Below, piece after piece: positions 34,331 through 44,101 of a stretch of 64,000 nt of DNA. The DNA is from Microbacterium helvum (lineage in GTDB: Bacteria > Actinomycetota > Actinomycetes > Actinomycetales > Microbacteriaceae). The notes under the pieces are model-generated. The model saw only the letters and a list, made by a program, of their open reading frames with translations, did not search any database and had not been told where the DNA came from. Position 1 is the first letter of the stretch. Every line of letters starts with the position of its first letter. Made by a program: the position numbers and the translations under genes. The stretch lies in NCBI RefSeq assembly GCF_014779795.1, contig NZ_JACXZS010000003.1, forward strand, positions 186,001 through 250,000, in the 5' to 3' direction.

Positions 34331-34389
34331 TTCACTTGCGCTGTTCGTACGCGGAAACCGCGTTCGGGCGTGCAAACAGCGCAAGTGAA
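34331..34389. repeat. palindromic repeat family A, copy 4
   Basis: Left arm 34331-34351 and right arm 34369-34389 pair with about two mismatches around a 17-nt loop. The left flank CTGAATCGG matches the flank seen at copies 1 and 3 in inverted form. It lies between the fused oxidase and the UvrA-like gene. Confidence 0.8.
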
Positions 34390-34469
34390 CCGGTCGTCAG
34401 GTCGGGATCGAGCAGGTCGAGCAGGATTGAGGAAGCGTGATGTCCGGGTTGCCGGGCAGACTGGGGCGC

Positions 34470-36830
34470 ATGGCATCTGAACACCACATCGCCGATTCCC
34501 ACGAGGTCATCCGCGTCGTCGGGGCGCGTGAGAACAACCTCAAGGGCGTCTCGGTCGACATCCCGAAGCGCCGGCTGAGCGTGTTCACCGGCGTGAGCGG
34601 TTCGGGCAAGTCGTCGCTCGTGTTCGCGACGATCGCGAACGAGTCGCAGCGGCTCATCAACGAGACCTATCCGACGTTCGTGCAGCAGTTCATGGGCCAG
34701 CTCAACCGGCCCGACGTCGACGCGCTCGAGAACGTCAGCCCTGCGATCATCGTCGACCAGGAGCGGATGGGCTCGAACGCCCGCTCGACGGTCGGCACGG
34801 CCACCGATGCGCACGCCATGCTGCGTCTGCTGTTCAGCCGCATCGGTCGGCCGCATGTCGGGTCGCCGCAGGCGTTCTCGTTCAACATCCCGTCGGTGTC
34901 GGGCGCGGGCGCCGTGACCATGGAGAAGGGCGGCAAGAAGGTCAAGGAGCGCCGGTCGTTCGAGATCACCGGCGGCATGTGCTCACGGTGCGAGGGACTC
35001 GGCGAGGTCAGCGACATCGACCTGGACGAGCTGTACGACAAGACGAAGTCGCTCGCCGACGGCGCGATCCAGGTGCCGGGCTACAACGCCGACGGCTGGA
35101 TGGTGCGCGGCTTCACCGAGTCCGGCTTCGTCGATCCGGCGAAACCGATCCAGGACTACAGCGAGAAAGAGCTGGCGGACTTCCTCTACAAGGAGCCGAC
35201 GAAGGTCAAGATCCAGAACATCAACATGACCTACGAGGGGCTCGTCCCCAAGGTCACGAAGTCGATGCTCCAGAAGGACCGCGACGCCCTGCAGCCCCAT
35301 GTCCGCGCGTTCGTCGACCGCGCCGTGAAGTTCATGCCCTGCCCCGACTGCGGCGGAACCCGGCTGAACGACGGCGCCCGGTCGTCGAAGATCAACGGGA
35401 CGAGCATCGCGGATGCCGCAGCCATGCAGATCTCGGATCTCGCGGCCTGGCTCGACACGGTGGACGACCCCGCCGTCGCACCGCTCATGGTCGGGCTGCG
35501 GCAGACCATCGCCTCGTTCGTCGACGTCGGGCTCGGCTACCTGTCTCTGGACCGGGCATCGGGCACGCTGTCGGGCGGCGAGGCACAGCGCACCAAGATG
35601 ATCCGGCACCTGGGCTCGGCGCTCACCGACATCACGTACGTGTTCGACGAGCCGACGGCGGGCCTGCACCCGCACGACATCCAGCGCATGAACGACCTGC
35701 TGCAGCAGCTGCGCGACAAGGGCAACACGGTGCTCGTCGTCGAGCACAAGCCCGAGGTCATCGAGATCGCCGACCACATCGTCGATCTCGGCCCGGGCGC
35801 CGGCCGCGCCGGCGGCGAGGTCCAGTACGAGGGAGACGTCGCCGGTCTGCGGGCCTCGGGCACGCTCACCGGCCGCCATCTTGACGACCGCGCGAGGCTC
35901 AAGGAGTCCACGCGCGCCGCGAAGGGCGCCCTCGAGATCCGCGGCGCCACGCAGCACAACCTGAAGGACGTCGACGTCGACATCCCGCTGGGCATCCTCA
36001 CGGTCGTCACCGGTGTCGCCGGATCGGGCAAGTCCTCTCTCATCCACGGCAATGTGCCGGGCTTCGACGACGTCGTGGTCGTCGACCAGTCGCCGATCAA
36101 GGGCAACCGGCGGTCGAGCCCCGCGACCTACACCGGCATCCTCGACACGATCCGCTCGGCGTTCGCGAAGGCGAACGGGGTGAAGCCCGCCCTGTTCAGC
36201 GCCAACTCCGAGGGCGCCTGCCCCGCGTGCCGCGGCCTGGGCGTCATCATCACGAACCTCGGCTTCACCCAGAGCGTCGAGACCCTGTGCGAGCTGTGCG
36301 AGGGCTCGGGCTTCAGCGACGAGGTGCTGGAGTACACCCTGGACGGCAAGAACATCGCCGAGGTGCTCGCGATGTCGGCGGCTGAGGCATCCACCTTCTT
36401 CACCAAGGGCCCCGCTCACACGACGCTCGTCCGCATGATCGACGTCGGGCTCGGCTACCTCACGCTCGGCCAGGCGCTCAACACGCTGTCGGGCGGCGAG
36501 CGGCAGCGCCTGAAGCTGGCGATCTCGATGGCGAAGAAGGGCGCGATCTACGTCCTCGACGAGCCGACGACGGGTCTGCATCTCGCCGACGTCGAGAACA
36601 TGCTCGGGATGCTGGACCGCCTCGTCGATGCCGGCAACAGCGTGATCGTGATCGAGCATCATCAGGCCGTCATGGCCCACGCCGACTGGATCATCGACAT
36701 CGGACCGGGTGCCGGCCACGACGGCGGGACGATCGTCTTCGAGGGGACTCCCGCCGACCTCGTCGCCGGCGCCGACACCCTGACGGCGAAGCATCTGCGC
36801 GAGTACGTCGGCGCCTCGCCGTCCTCCTGA
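34470..36830 (+). CDS. short UvrA-like ABC ATPase
   Basis: A 786-residue UvrA family protein, shorter than the roughly 950-residue repair UvrA. Both ATPase halves are intact: GVSGSGKSS with LSGGEAQR, and GVAGSGKSS with LSGGERQR, each with a DEPT Walker B. Zinc-finger Cys pairs are present (CSRC, CPDC, CPAC, CELC). The size matches UvrA-like resistance/repair proteins such as DrrC of Streptomyces. It may remove DNA-bound drugs or act with UvrBC. ATG at 34470 is chosen because upstream codons lie in a spacer. It is monocistronic. Confidence 0.88.
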   Translation: MASEHHIADSHEVIRVVGARENNLKGVSVDIPKRRLSVFTGVSGSGKSSLVFATIANESQRLINETYPTFVQQFMGQLNRPDVDALENVSPAIIVDQERMGSNARSTVGTATDAHAMLRLLFSRIGRPHVGSPQAFSFNIPSVSGAGAVTMEKGGKKVKERRSFEITGGMCSRCEGLGEVSDIDLDELYDKTKSLADGAIQVPGYNADGWMVRGFTESGFVDPAKPIQDYSEKELADFLYKEPTKVKIQNINMTYEGLVPKVTKSMLQKDRDALQPHVRAFVDRAVKFMPCPDCGGTRLNDGARSSKINGTSIADAAAMQISDLAAWLDTVDDPAVAPLMVGLRQTIASFVDVGLGYLSLDRASGTLSGGEAQRTKMIRHLGSALTDITYVFDEPTAGLHPHDIQRMNDLLQQLRDKGNTVLVVEHKPEVIEIADHIVDLGPGAGRAGGEVQYEGDVAGLRASGTLTGRHLDDRARLKESTRAAKGALEIRGATQHNLKDVDVDIPLGILTVVTGVAGSGKSSLIHGNVPGFDDVVVVDQSPIKGNRRSSPATYTGILDTIRSAFAKANGVKPALFSANSEGACPACRGLGVIITNLGFTQSVETLCELCEGSGFSDEVLEYTLDGKNIAEVLAMSAAEASTFFTKGPAHTTLVRMIDVGLGYLTLGQALNTLSGGERQRLKLAISMAKKGAIYVLDEPTTGLHLADVENMLGMLDRLVDAGNSVIVIEHHQAVMAHADWIIDIGPGAGHDGGTIVFEGTPADLVAGADTLTAKHLREYVGASPSS

Positions 36831-36877
36831 CGGCGCCCGCGTCGCGTCGGGGGATGGGTGATTGTCCCCATAGGCGG

Positions 36878-36908
36878 ATGACAGGTTCCCAGGTCGACGG
36901 GTTATTCT
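36878..36908 (+). promoter_or_regulatory. candidate promoter of the Ig/Fn3-kinase operon
   Basis: ATGACA (36878-36883) and TATTCT (36903-36908) are separated by 19 nt, about 98 nt before the ATG at 37006. The spacer is longer than ideal, so support is weak. No other clear element is seen in 36831-37005. Confidence 0.3.
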
Positions 36909-37005
36909 GGTCCGGATTCCCCGTCTTCGTGCGCGTCCTGAGCCCCCACATCAGGTCCCCACCGCGCGCGACCAGACACACGACTACCCCAGGAGTCGGA
37001 AGTCT

Positions 37006-40000
37006 ATGAGGTCTTTCGCGTGGTTGCGCGCGCGCCCGCGCACGCTCGCCTCCGCCGGCGTCGTGAGCGCGGCCGCGGTCGCCATCACGACGCTCGCGTT
37101 CGTCTATGACGGCCTGCCCACCACGGAGGTCGACCTCAACGACGGCGGCGTCTGGGTGACCAAGCAGTCGAGCCTGCTCGTCGGGCACTTCAACCACGAG
37201 TCCGAGGTACTGGACGGCGGGCTGCGCACCCCGAGCAAGGACTACGACATCCTGCAGTCCGGCGCGACCGTGCTGATGGTCGATGCCGAGAACTCGACGG
37301 TCTCGACCGTCGACCCCGCGAACGTGGCGCTCACCGAACCGGCCGACGTCCCGGGCTCGGCGGTGGTGGGGCTGGGCGGATCCACCGTCGCCGTGCTCGA
37401 CCCCGCCAAGGGCGAGCTGTGGGTCGCGCCGGCGGGCGGCGCGCTCAAGATCAAGGGCGACGATCCGGTCGCAAAGCTCGGCAAGGGCGCTGACGTCGCG
37501 GTCGGCCTGGACGGCACCGTCTACGGCGTCTCGCCTCAGAACGGCGAGATCGTGGTCGTGCGCACGGACGCCGAGGGCGAGCCGGGCGAACCCGAGCATC
37601 GCGCGCTCGACGGGCTCAAGAAGGATGCGAAGGCCTCGATCACCGTCGTCGGAGATCAGCCGGTCGTGCTCGACGCCGACAGCGGCACGGTGTTCGCCGG
37701 CGGCACCCAGGTCAAGGTGAGCGGCGCGGCGGCGCTGCAGCAGCCGTCGGCGGCGAACGACGCCGTGGCCGTGGCATCCGGCTCTGCGCTGGTGCGGGTC
37801 CCGTTCGACGGGTCGAAGCCGTCCTCGCAGGACGCGGGCCGCGACGGCTCGCCGGCCGAACCGGTCTACCTCGAGGGGTGCACGTACGCCGCGTGGAGCG
37901 GGTCAGGCCGGTTCATCCGCGACTGCACCGGCGAGGCCGACGACCTCATGACCGACGTCAAGGGCGTCAAGTCGTCGTCGGTGCTCACGTTCCGCGTCAA
38001 CCGTGACGTCATCGTGCTGAACGACGTCGTCAGCGGCGCGACGTGGATGGCCGCCGACAGCCTGCAGCGCGTCGACAACTGGGACGATCTCACCCCGCCC
38101 GAGGGCGAATCGACCGAGGACGAGCAGACCACCGAAGACACCACCGAGACGACGCTCCCCAAGCGCTCGGACGTCAACACGCCGCCGACCGCGGTGGACG
38201 ACGACTTCGGCGTGCGTCCCGGGCGCACCACGATGCTCGCCGTCCTCGACAACGACAACGACCCCGACGGCGACATCCTGACGGCGCGCGTGACGGGGGA
38301 CGGTCCCGGGTTCGGCGACATCCAGAAGGTCGACAACGGGCGCGCGCTGCAGATCTCGGTGCCCGACGACGCCAGCGGCACCACCAGCTTCACGTACGAG
38401 ATCACCGACGGGCGCGGCGGCAAGGACTCGGCCACCGTCAAGCTGGCCGTGCACGACTGGGATCAGAACGAGCCGCCCAAGGCGAAGCGCGTGACGACGG
38501 TCGCGGTCGAGGCCGGCGGCACCGTCACCTACAACGTGCTCCCCGACTGGTACGACCCGGACGGCGACGACGTGTTCCTCAAGTCGGCATACGCCGAGGA
38601 CGGCGACGAGGCCGACTTCACCTCCGACGGCCGGGTGACCTTCCGTGCGGTGGGTGGCACGCAGGGCCGCAAAGAGGTGGCGATCGTCGTGTCGGACGGC
38701 ACCGACGACGCCGCCGGCGCCGTCCGGTTCGACGTCAAGCCGATCGGCTCGACCGTGCCCGTGACCAACGCGGACTACGTCGTCGTGCGCGTGGGCAAGA
38801 CCGCAGCGGTGTCGCCGCTCGCCAACGACGTCAGTTCGACGCGCGAGCCGCTGCGACTGGCCCGCGTCGACGACGTCGACGGCGCCACGATCACGCCGGA
38901 CTACCCCAACAAGACCTTCACCTTCCGCTCCGACAAACCGGGCACGTACTACGTGCAGTATCTGGTCGCCGCCGGTGTCGACCCGGTGCCCGGTCTCGTG
39001 CGTGTCGATGTCGTCGACGAGGACGACTCCGATCTGCCCCCCGTCGCTGTCCGCGACATCGCGCTGCTCCCCGCCGGGGGTGAGGTCCTGGTCGACGTGC
39101 TGCAGAACGACAGCGACCCCAACGGCGGCATCCTGGTGGTGCAGTCCGTGACGGCCGAGTCCAACGCCGGCATCGGCGTCGCGGTGCTCAACCATGAGAC
39201 GCTGCGCATCACCGATCAGGCCGCGCTGTCGGAGCAGGTGCGCATCACCTACCGCATCTCGAACGGCGCGAAGCAGGCCGAGGCCGACGTGATCGTGATC
39301 CCGGTGCCGGCGCCCTCTCAGCTGCGCCCGCCGGTCGCGAACGACGACCAGGCCGTGGTGCGCGCCGGTGACGTCGTGACGATCCCGGTGCTCGACAACG
39401 ACTATCACCCCAACGGCGACACGATCCACGTCGCGCCCGATCTCGTCGAGCCGCTCCCTGAGCCCGCAGACGGCGAGGCCTTCGTGTCGCAGGACGAGGT
39501 GCGCTTCCGCGCCTCGGATGAACCCGGAACGGTCTACGCCACGTACGAGGTCGTCGACAGCGCCGGACAGAAGGATGCCGGCTACATCACGATCCAGGTG
39601 GTGCCCGCCGACCCCGAGACCAATGCCGCGCCGAAGCCGCGCGACCTGACGTCGCGCGTGCTGACCGGCGGCCGGGTGCGGATCGCCGTGCCTCTGGACG
39701 GCATCGATGCGGACGGCGACTCGGTCGAGCTCGTCGGCATCGACTCCGCGCCCAAGAAGGGGCGCATCGTCGAGACCGGCTCGGACTATCTGGTCTACGA
39801 GGCCTTCGACGACACGTCGGGCGTCGACGGCTTCACGTACCGGGTGCGCGATCGGCTGGGCGCGGAGGCGACGGCGACGATCAGCGTCGGCATCGCGCCG
39901 CCCGAGGCGGCGAACCAGGCGCCGTACGCGGTGAAGGATGCTGTCGTCATGCGTCCGGGGCGCACGATCGCGGTGCCGGTGCTCGAGAACGACTCCGACC

Positions 40001-43000
40001 CCGACGGCGACCGGTTCGGCCTGATCAAGAGCGGTCTCGTGCAGCCCGACGTCAAGGGCCTGAAGGGGGACGTCGAGGGCGACCGCGTGGTCGTCACGGC
40101 GCCGGACAAGCCGGTGGAGACCTCGCTGCAGTACTCCATCAAGGACGCCCGCGGTGCCACCGCGACCGCCGTGCTGCAGATCACGGTCGCGGAGGATGTG
40201 CCGCTGCTGCCGCCGGTGGCCCGCGACGACTACGTCCGCGCGACCGACGTAGACGAGGAAGGCTCGACGGACGTCGAGGTGCTCGCGAACGACGAGGATC
40301 CCGATGGCACGGTCGACGCGCTGACGGTGAGCGTGCAGGGCGCCGCTGCCCGGGTCATCAAGGGCGGCAAGGTGCGCGTGGCACTGACCGAGGCATCGCA
40401 GCTGATCCAGTACACGGTGACCGATCCGGACGGCAACACCGCGTCGGCGTTCATCCACGTTCCGGGCCTCGTCACGCTGCCGCCCACGCTGACCACGACG
40501 ACTCCGATCGAGGTCAAGAGCGGCGAGACCGTCGAGATCCCGATCGCCGACCACGTGCGCGCGGCCGACGGCGGAGCGGTGATCCTCACCGAGGCCGCGA
40601 AGGCGTCGGCGGTGCACAACGACGGCTCGAACCTGGTCAAGGACGCGCAGACGCTCGTCTACACGTCGGCGCCCGATTACTTCGGTGAGGACGCGATCAC
40701 GTTCGAGGTGACCGACGGCACCGGCCCCGACGACCCGCAGGGCCGGAAGGCGACGCTGACACTGCCGGTCACCGTGCTGCCGCCCGACAACAAGCAGCCG
40801 TCCTTCGCCAACGGCGCCATGGACGTCGCCCCGGGCGAGGCGGCGACCGCGCTCGATCTGCGGTCGCTCACCACAGATCCCGACAAGGACGATCTGGCCG
40901 GCATGAGCTACAAGATCGTCGGCGACGCGCCAAAGGGCATGACCGCGGCGATCGAGGGCGGCGAGCTGAAGGTCAGCGCAGCTGCCGACACCAAGAAGGG
41001 CACGAAGGCGACGATCCGCCTCGAGATCTCGGACGGTGCGACAGACCCGGTCGACGGCTCGGTCGCGGTCACCGTCACCGCGTCCACCCGTCCTCTGCCG
41101 ACGGCGAACGACGACGTGATCGACGAGGCGCACCAGGGCCAGACGCAGTCGGTGGCGGTGCTCGACAACGACTTCAACCCGTTCGAGGCCGACGGCAAGG
41201 CGCTCAAGGTGACCACCGCTTCGGTCGACACCGGCGACGGCGAGGCGAACGTCGTCGGCGACAAGGTCGAGGTCACGCCTGACGAGGACTTCTTCGGCAC
41301 GATGGTGGTGCGGTACCGGATCCAGGATGCGACGGCCGACGTCGACCGCGAGGTCGAGGGCCGCATCCGCCTGACGGTGCAGGGACGACCGGACGCCCCG
41401 GGCACGCCTCGCGTGTCGAGCGTGCAGGACCGGACAGTGGTCCTGGCGTGGACGCCGCCCGCCAACAACGGCGCCGAGATCACCGGCTACACCGTGACGT
41501 CGACGACCGCCGCCTACACCAAGGAGTGCGCGTCGACGACCTGCACGCTCGACGGGCTGACGAACAACGTGAAGTACAACTTCACCGTCATCGCGACCAA
41601 CCGGGTCGGCGACTCGGACCCGTCCGCGCCGTCGCCCGAGGCGCGGCCCGATGCGCGGCCCGACACGCCGCAGGCGCCGACGCTCGTCTTCGGCGACCGC
41701 AGCCTGACGGTGACGTGGGTGACCCCGCCGACTCCGGGCTCGCCGGTGCAGTCGTTCAACCTGCAGATCTCGCCCGCTCCGCCCTCCGGCGTGTCGCTCA
41801 AGAAGAAGGTGACCGGGAACAGCGTGGTGTGGGACGGCCTCGAGAACGGCGTCTCGTACCAGGTCCAGGTGCAGGCCGTGAACCTCGCTCCTGAGCCGTC
41901 GAGCTGGAGCCCGTGGTCTCTCGAAGAGACGCCCGCCAGGGCTCCTGAGCCTCCGGCGGCGCCGACGACCAACCGGCTGAGCCCCGTCGGCGATCAGGCG
42001 CAGCTCGAGGTGCTCTGGACGCCGCCGGCCAACAACGGCGACATCATCTCGGCGTACCAGGTGCAGGTGCTGCAGGGCGGCGCCGTCGTCAACACGCTCG
42101 ACGTGGACCCGACGACGCAGCGTCAGGTCATCAACCTGGCCACCTCGACGACCGAGTACGCGTTCAAGGTGCGCGCGAAGAACAAGGCCGGCTGGGGCGA
42201 CTGGAGCACCGCCTCCGCGTCGCGCCGCGCGTTCGTGGCCCCGGGCGTTCCGTCGAGCGTGTCGCTGTCGACGCCGAACAACAACAGCTCCGTGACGATC
42301 ACGCACGGGGATGCTGCCGGCAACGGCGCGAACGCTGGCGAGATCGGCTACGAGTACTCGCTGAACGGTGGCGCGTGGGCGGCCATCCCCGCCGGCGGTG
42401 TGATCGGCGGCCTGACGAACGGCACCTCGTACACCGCGCAGGTGAGGGCGTACACGGCGCTCGACGGTGTGCGGTACGACGGTGAGCCGACAGCGGCGTC
42501 GAACGCGGCGATCCCGTACGGACCGGTCAAGTCGCCGACCGCGAAGACCACCGTGAGCGGCACGACCATCACTTACGCGTGGGGGGTGCCCGCGACGAAC
42601 GGGCGATCGATAACCACGCAGTACCGCATCGATGGAGGAGCGTGGCAGACCGTCACCGCCTCGGGCAGCCGGGCGATCGACGTCGGGTACAGCCACAAGG
42701 GCACGCTCGAGGTGAAGGTCACCGACACCGAGGGGCAGACGGCGTCGGCGAGCGACAGCGCGACGACGGGTGCGAAGCCGCCGCCCCCGCAGCCGACCGC
42801 GAAGACGGTGAAGGGCGCCAACCACACCTCGAGCACCTGCACGCATTCGTCGTGCGCGTACGTCGCGATGGATGTGGCCAACTTCGCTGCCGGCACCTAT
42901 CAGGTGCGCTGCAACGACACCATGAACGGTCCGAGCGCGTGGCGGTCGAAGTACATCCCCGCGGATGGACGCGTCCAGCTCAGCTGCTACTTCGGCTACC

Positions 43001-43071
43001 CCGGCGAGCAGGTGTGGATCGACATCTCGGGCGGCAACCCGGGCAGTTCCACCAGGCTCACCTGGTACTAG
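37006..43071 (+). CDS. giant membrane-anchored Ig-like and fibronectin III surface protein
   Basis: A 2,021-residue protein. Residues 11-31 form a signal anchor. About 40-345 is a beta-propeller-like region with a Cys pair, followed by an acidic/Thr linker at about 355-385. Then come about eleven cadherin/Ig-like repeats, many with the calcium-type motif VLDNDxDPDGD, and about five Fn3 domains (from about residue 1460; AWTPPANNGAEITGY). A four-Cys C-terminal module follows. It is first gene of the operon with MoxR, DUF58, transglutaminase-like and FHA/kinase genes. It is probably a large extracellular scaffold or adhesin; ligands are unknown. Ribosome site AGGAG precedes ATG. Confidence 0.9.
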   Translation: MRSFAWLRARPRTLASAGVVSAAAVAITTLAFVYDGLPTTEVDLNDGGVWVTKQSSLLVGHFNHESEVLDGGLRTPSKDYDILQSGATVLMVDAENSTVSTVDPANVALTEPADVPGSAVVGLGGSTVAVLDPAKGELWVAPAGGALKIKGDDPVAKLGKGADVAVGLDGTVYGVSPQNGEIVVVRTDAEGEPGEPEHRALDGLKKDAKASITVVGDQPVVLDADSGTVFAGGTQVKVSGAAALQQPSAANDAVAVASGSALVRVPFDGSKPSSQDAGRDGSPAEPVYLEGCTYAAWSGSGRFIRDCTGEADDLMTDVKGVKSSSVLTFRVNRDVIVLNDVVSGATWMAADSLQRVDNWDDLTPPEGESTEDEQTTEDTTETTLPKRSDVNTPPTAVDDDFGVRPGRTTMLAVLDNDNDPDGDILTARVTGDGPGFGDIQKVDNGRALQISVPDDASGTTSFTYEITDGRGGKDSATVKLAVHDWDQNEPPKAKRVTTVAVEAGGTVTYNVLPDWYDPDGDDVFLKSAYAEDGDEADFTSDGRVTFRAVGGTQGRKEVAIVVSDGTDDAAGAVRFDVKPIGSTVPVTNADYVVVRVGKTAAVSPLANDVSSTREPLRLARVDDVDGATITPDYPNKTFTFRSDKPGTYYVQYLVAAGVDPVPGLVRVDVVDEDDSDLPPVAVRDIALLPAGGEVLVDVLQNDSDPNGGILVVQSVTAESNAGIGVAVLNHETLRITDQAALSEQVRITYRISNGAKQAEADVIVIPVPAPSQLRPPVANDDQAVVRAGDVVTIPVLDNDYHPNGDTIHVAPDLVEPLPEPADGEAFVSQDEVRFRASDEPGTVYATYEVVDSAGQKDAGYITIQVVPADPETNAAPKPRDLTSRVLTGGRVRIAVPLDGIDADGDSVELVGIDSAPKKGRIVETGSDYLVYEAFDDTSGVDGFTYRVRDRLGAEATATISVGIAPPEAANQAPYAVKDAVVMRPGRTIAVPVLENDSDPDGDRFGLIKSGLVQPDVKGLKGDVEGDRVVVTAPDKPVETSLQYSIKDARGATATAVLQITVAEDVPLLPPVARDDYVRATDVDEEGSTDVEVLANDEDPDGTVDALTVSVQGAAARVIKGGKVRVALTEASQLIQYTVTDPDGNTASAFIHVPGLVTLPPTLTTTTPIEVKSGETVEIPIADHVRAADGGAVILTEAAKASAVHNDGSNLVKDAQTLVYTSAPDYFGEDAITFEVTDGTGPDDPQGRKATLTLPVTVLPPDNKQPSFANGAMDVAPGEAATALDLRSLTTDPDKDDLAGMSYKIVGDAPKGMTAAIEGGELKVSAAADTKKGTKATIRLEISDGATDPVDGSVAVTVTASTRPLPTANDDVIDEAHQGQTQSVAVLDNDFNPFEADGKALKVTTASVDTGDGEANVVGDKVEVTPDEDFFGTMVVRYRIQDATADVDREVEGRIRLTVQGRPDAPGTPRVSSVQDRTVVLAWTPPANNGAEITGYTVTSTTAAYTKECASTTCTLDGLTNNVKYNFTVIATNRVGDSDPSAPSPEARPDARPDTPQAPTLVFGDRSLTVTWVTPPTPGSPVQSFNLQISPAPPSGVSLKKKVTGNSVVWDGLENGVSYQVQVQAVNLAPEPSSWSPWSLEETPARAPEPPAAPTTNRLSPVGDQAQLEVLWTPPANNGDIISAYQVQVLQGGAVVNTLDVDPTTQRQVINLATSTTEYAFKVRAKNKAGWGDWSTASASRRAFVAPGVPSSVSLSTPNNNSSVTITHGDAAGNGANAGEIGYEYSLNGGAWAAIPAGGVIGGLTNGTSYTAQVRAYTALDGVRYDGEPTAASNAAIPYGPVKSPTAKTTVSGTTITYAWGVPATNGRSITTQYRIDGGAWQTVTASGSRAIDVGYSHKGTLEVKVTDTEGQTASASDSATTGAKPPPPQPTAKTVKGANHTSSTCTHSSCAYVAMDVANFAAGTYQVRCNDTMNGPSAWRSKYIPADGRVQLSCYFGYPGEQVWIDISGGNPGSSTRLTWY

Positions 43072-43129
43072 CGGTGCGGCATCCCTCCCGATCACACACG
43101 ACACGAAGCAACGAGAGAACGAGACTCAG

Positions 43130-44101
43130 ATGACGATGACCCCTGAACAGGCGGCCTGGTTCCAGGGCACCTTCGCGCGACTTGTCGACAACGTCGACCA
43201 GGCCCTCATGGGCAAGCGCGAGGTGGTCGCGTTGGTGCTGTCGGCGATGCTCGCCGAGGGCCACGTGCTGCTGGAGGACGCACCCGGCACGGGCAAGACG
43301 AGCCTCGCGAAGGCCCTCGCCGCCACCGTGCAGGGCACGAGCACGCGCATCCAGTTCACCCCCGACCTGCTGCCGTCCGACGTGACGGGCGTCACGATCT
43401 ACGACCAGACCTCGCGGCGGTTCGAGTTCCACCGCGGACCCGTGTTCGCATCGATCGTCCTCGCCGACGAGATCAACCGCGCCTCGCCCAAGACCCAGTC
43501 GGCGCTGCTGGAGGTCATGGAGGAGTCCCGGGTCACCGTCGACGGCGTCGCGCACGAGGTCGGCCGCCCGTTCCTCGTGATCGCGACGCAGAACCCCATC
43601 GAGCAGGCGGGCACGTACAAGCTGCCCGAGGCGCAGCTCGACCGGTTCCTCGTCAAGACGTCCATCGGCTACCCCGACCTGGCCGTGGCCGAGCGCATCC
43701 TCGCGGGCGCGGCCGACCGCAACCCCTCGGCGCACCTGCCGGCGATCATCACGACCGGCGCGGTCGCCGACATGGCCGACCTCGCCGCCACGGTTCACGT
43801 CGATCCCGCGGTGCTGCGCTACACGGCGCAGCTGGCCGAAGCGACGCGCGACGACAAGGCGACGCGCCTGGGTGTGTCGGTGCGCGGCTCGCTCGCGATG
43901 GTGCGCATCGCGAAGGTCTTCGCCGCCGCGCAGGGGCGCCACTTCGTGCTGCCCGACGACGTCAAGGCGCTGGCCGGCCCGGTGTGGACGCACCGCATCG
44001 TGCTCGACCCCGAGGCAGAGTTCGGCGGCACGACCGCCGAGGCCGTCATCGCGCGCGTGCTCGAATCCGTCGCGGCACCGCAGGCGAGGTCCGCGGCCTG
44101 A
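43130..44101 (+). CDS. MoxR family AAA+ ATPase
   Basis: A 323-residue AAA+ ATPase. It has Walker A DAPGTGKTS (about 50-58), Walker B SIVLADEINRA, sensor 1 ATQNPIEQAGTYKLPEAQLDRF and a C-terminal lid domain. MoxR proteins act as chaperones that mature or remodel partners, usually next to DUF58/VWA and transglutaminase genes, as here. Its stop overlaps the DUF58 start (ATGATGG). It probably assembles or activates envelope proteins encoded in this operon. Confidence 0.92.
   Translation: MTMTPEQAAWFQGTFARLVDNVDQALMGKREVVALVLSAMLAEGHVLLEDAPGTGKTSLAKALAATVQGTSTRIQFTPDLLPSDVTGVTIYDQTSRRFEFHRGPVFASIVLADEINRASPKTQSALLEVMEESRVTVDGVAHEVGRPFLVIATQNPIEQAGTYKLPEAQLDRFLVKTSIGYPDLAVAERILAGAADRNPSAHLPAIITTGAVADMADLAATVHVDPAVLRYTAQLAEATRDDKATRLGVSVRGSLAMVRIAKVFAAAQGRHFVLPDDVKALAGPVWTHRIVLDPEAEFGGTTAEAVIARVLESVAAPQARSAA

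Noticed and set aside
30734..34384. 1,216-codon open frame on the minus strand
   Set aside because: It crosses the glycosyltransferase, the oxidase fusion and spacers; the translation has no recognisable fold and the plus-strand genes are well supported.
37903..43104. 1,733-codon open frame on the minus strand
   Set aside because: It is the antisense shadow of the Ig/Fn3 gene; Arg/Val/Asp-rich low-complexity translation without domains, as expected opposite high-GC coding DNA.
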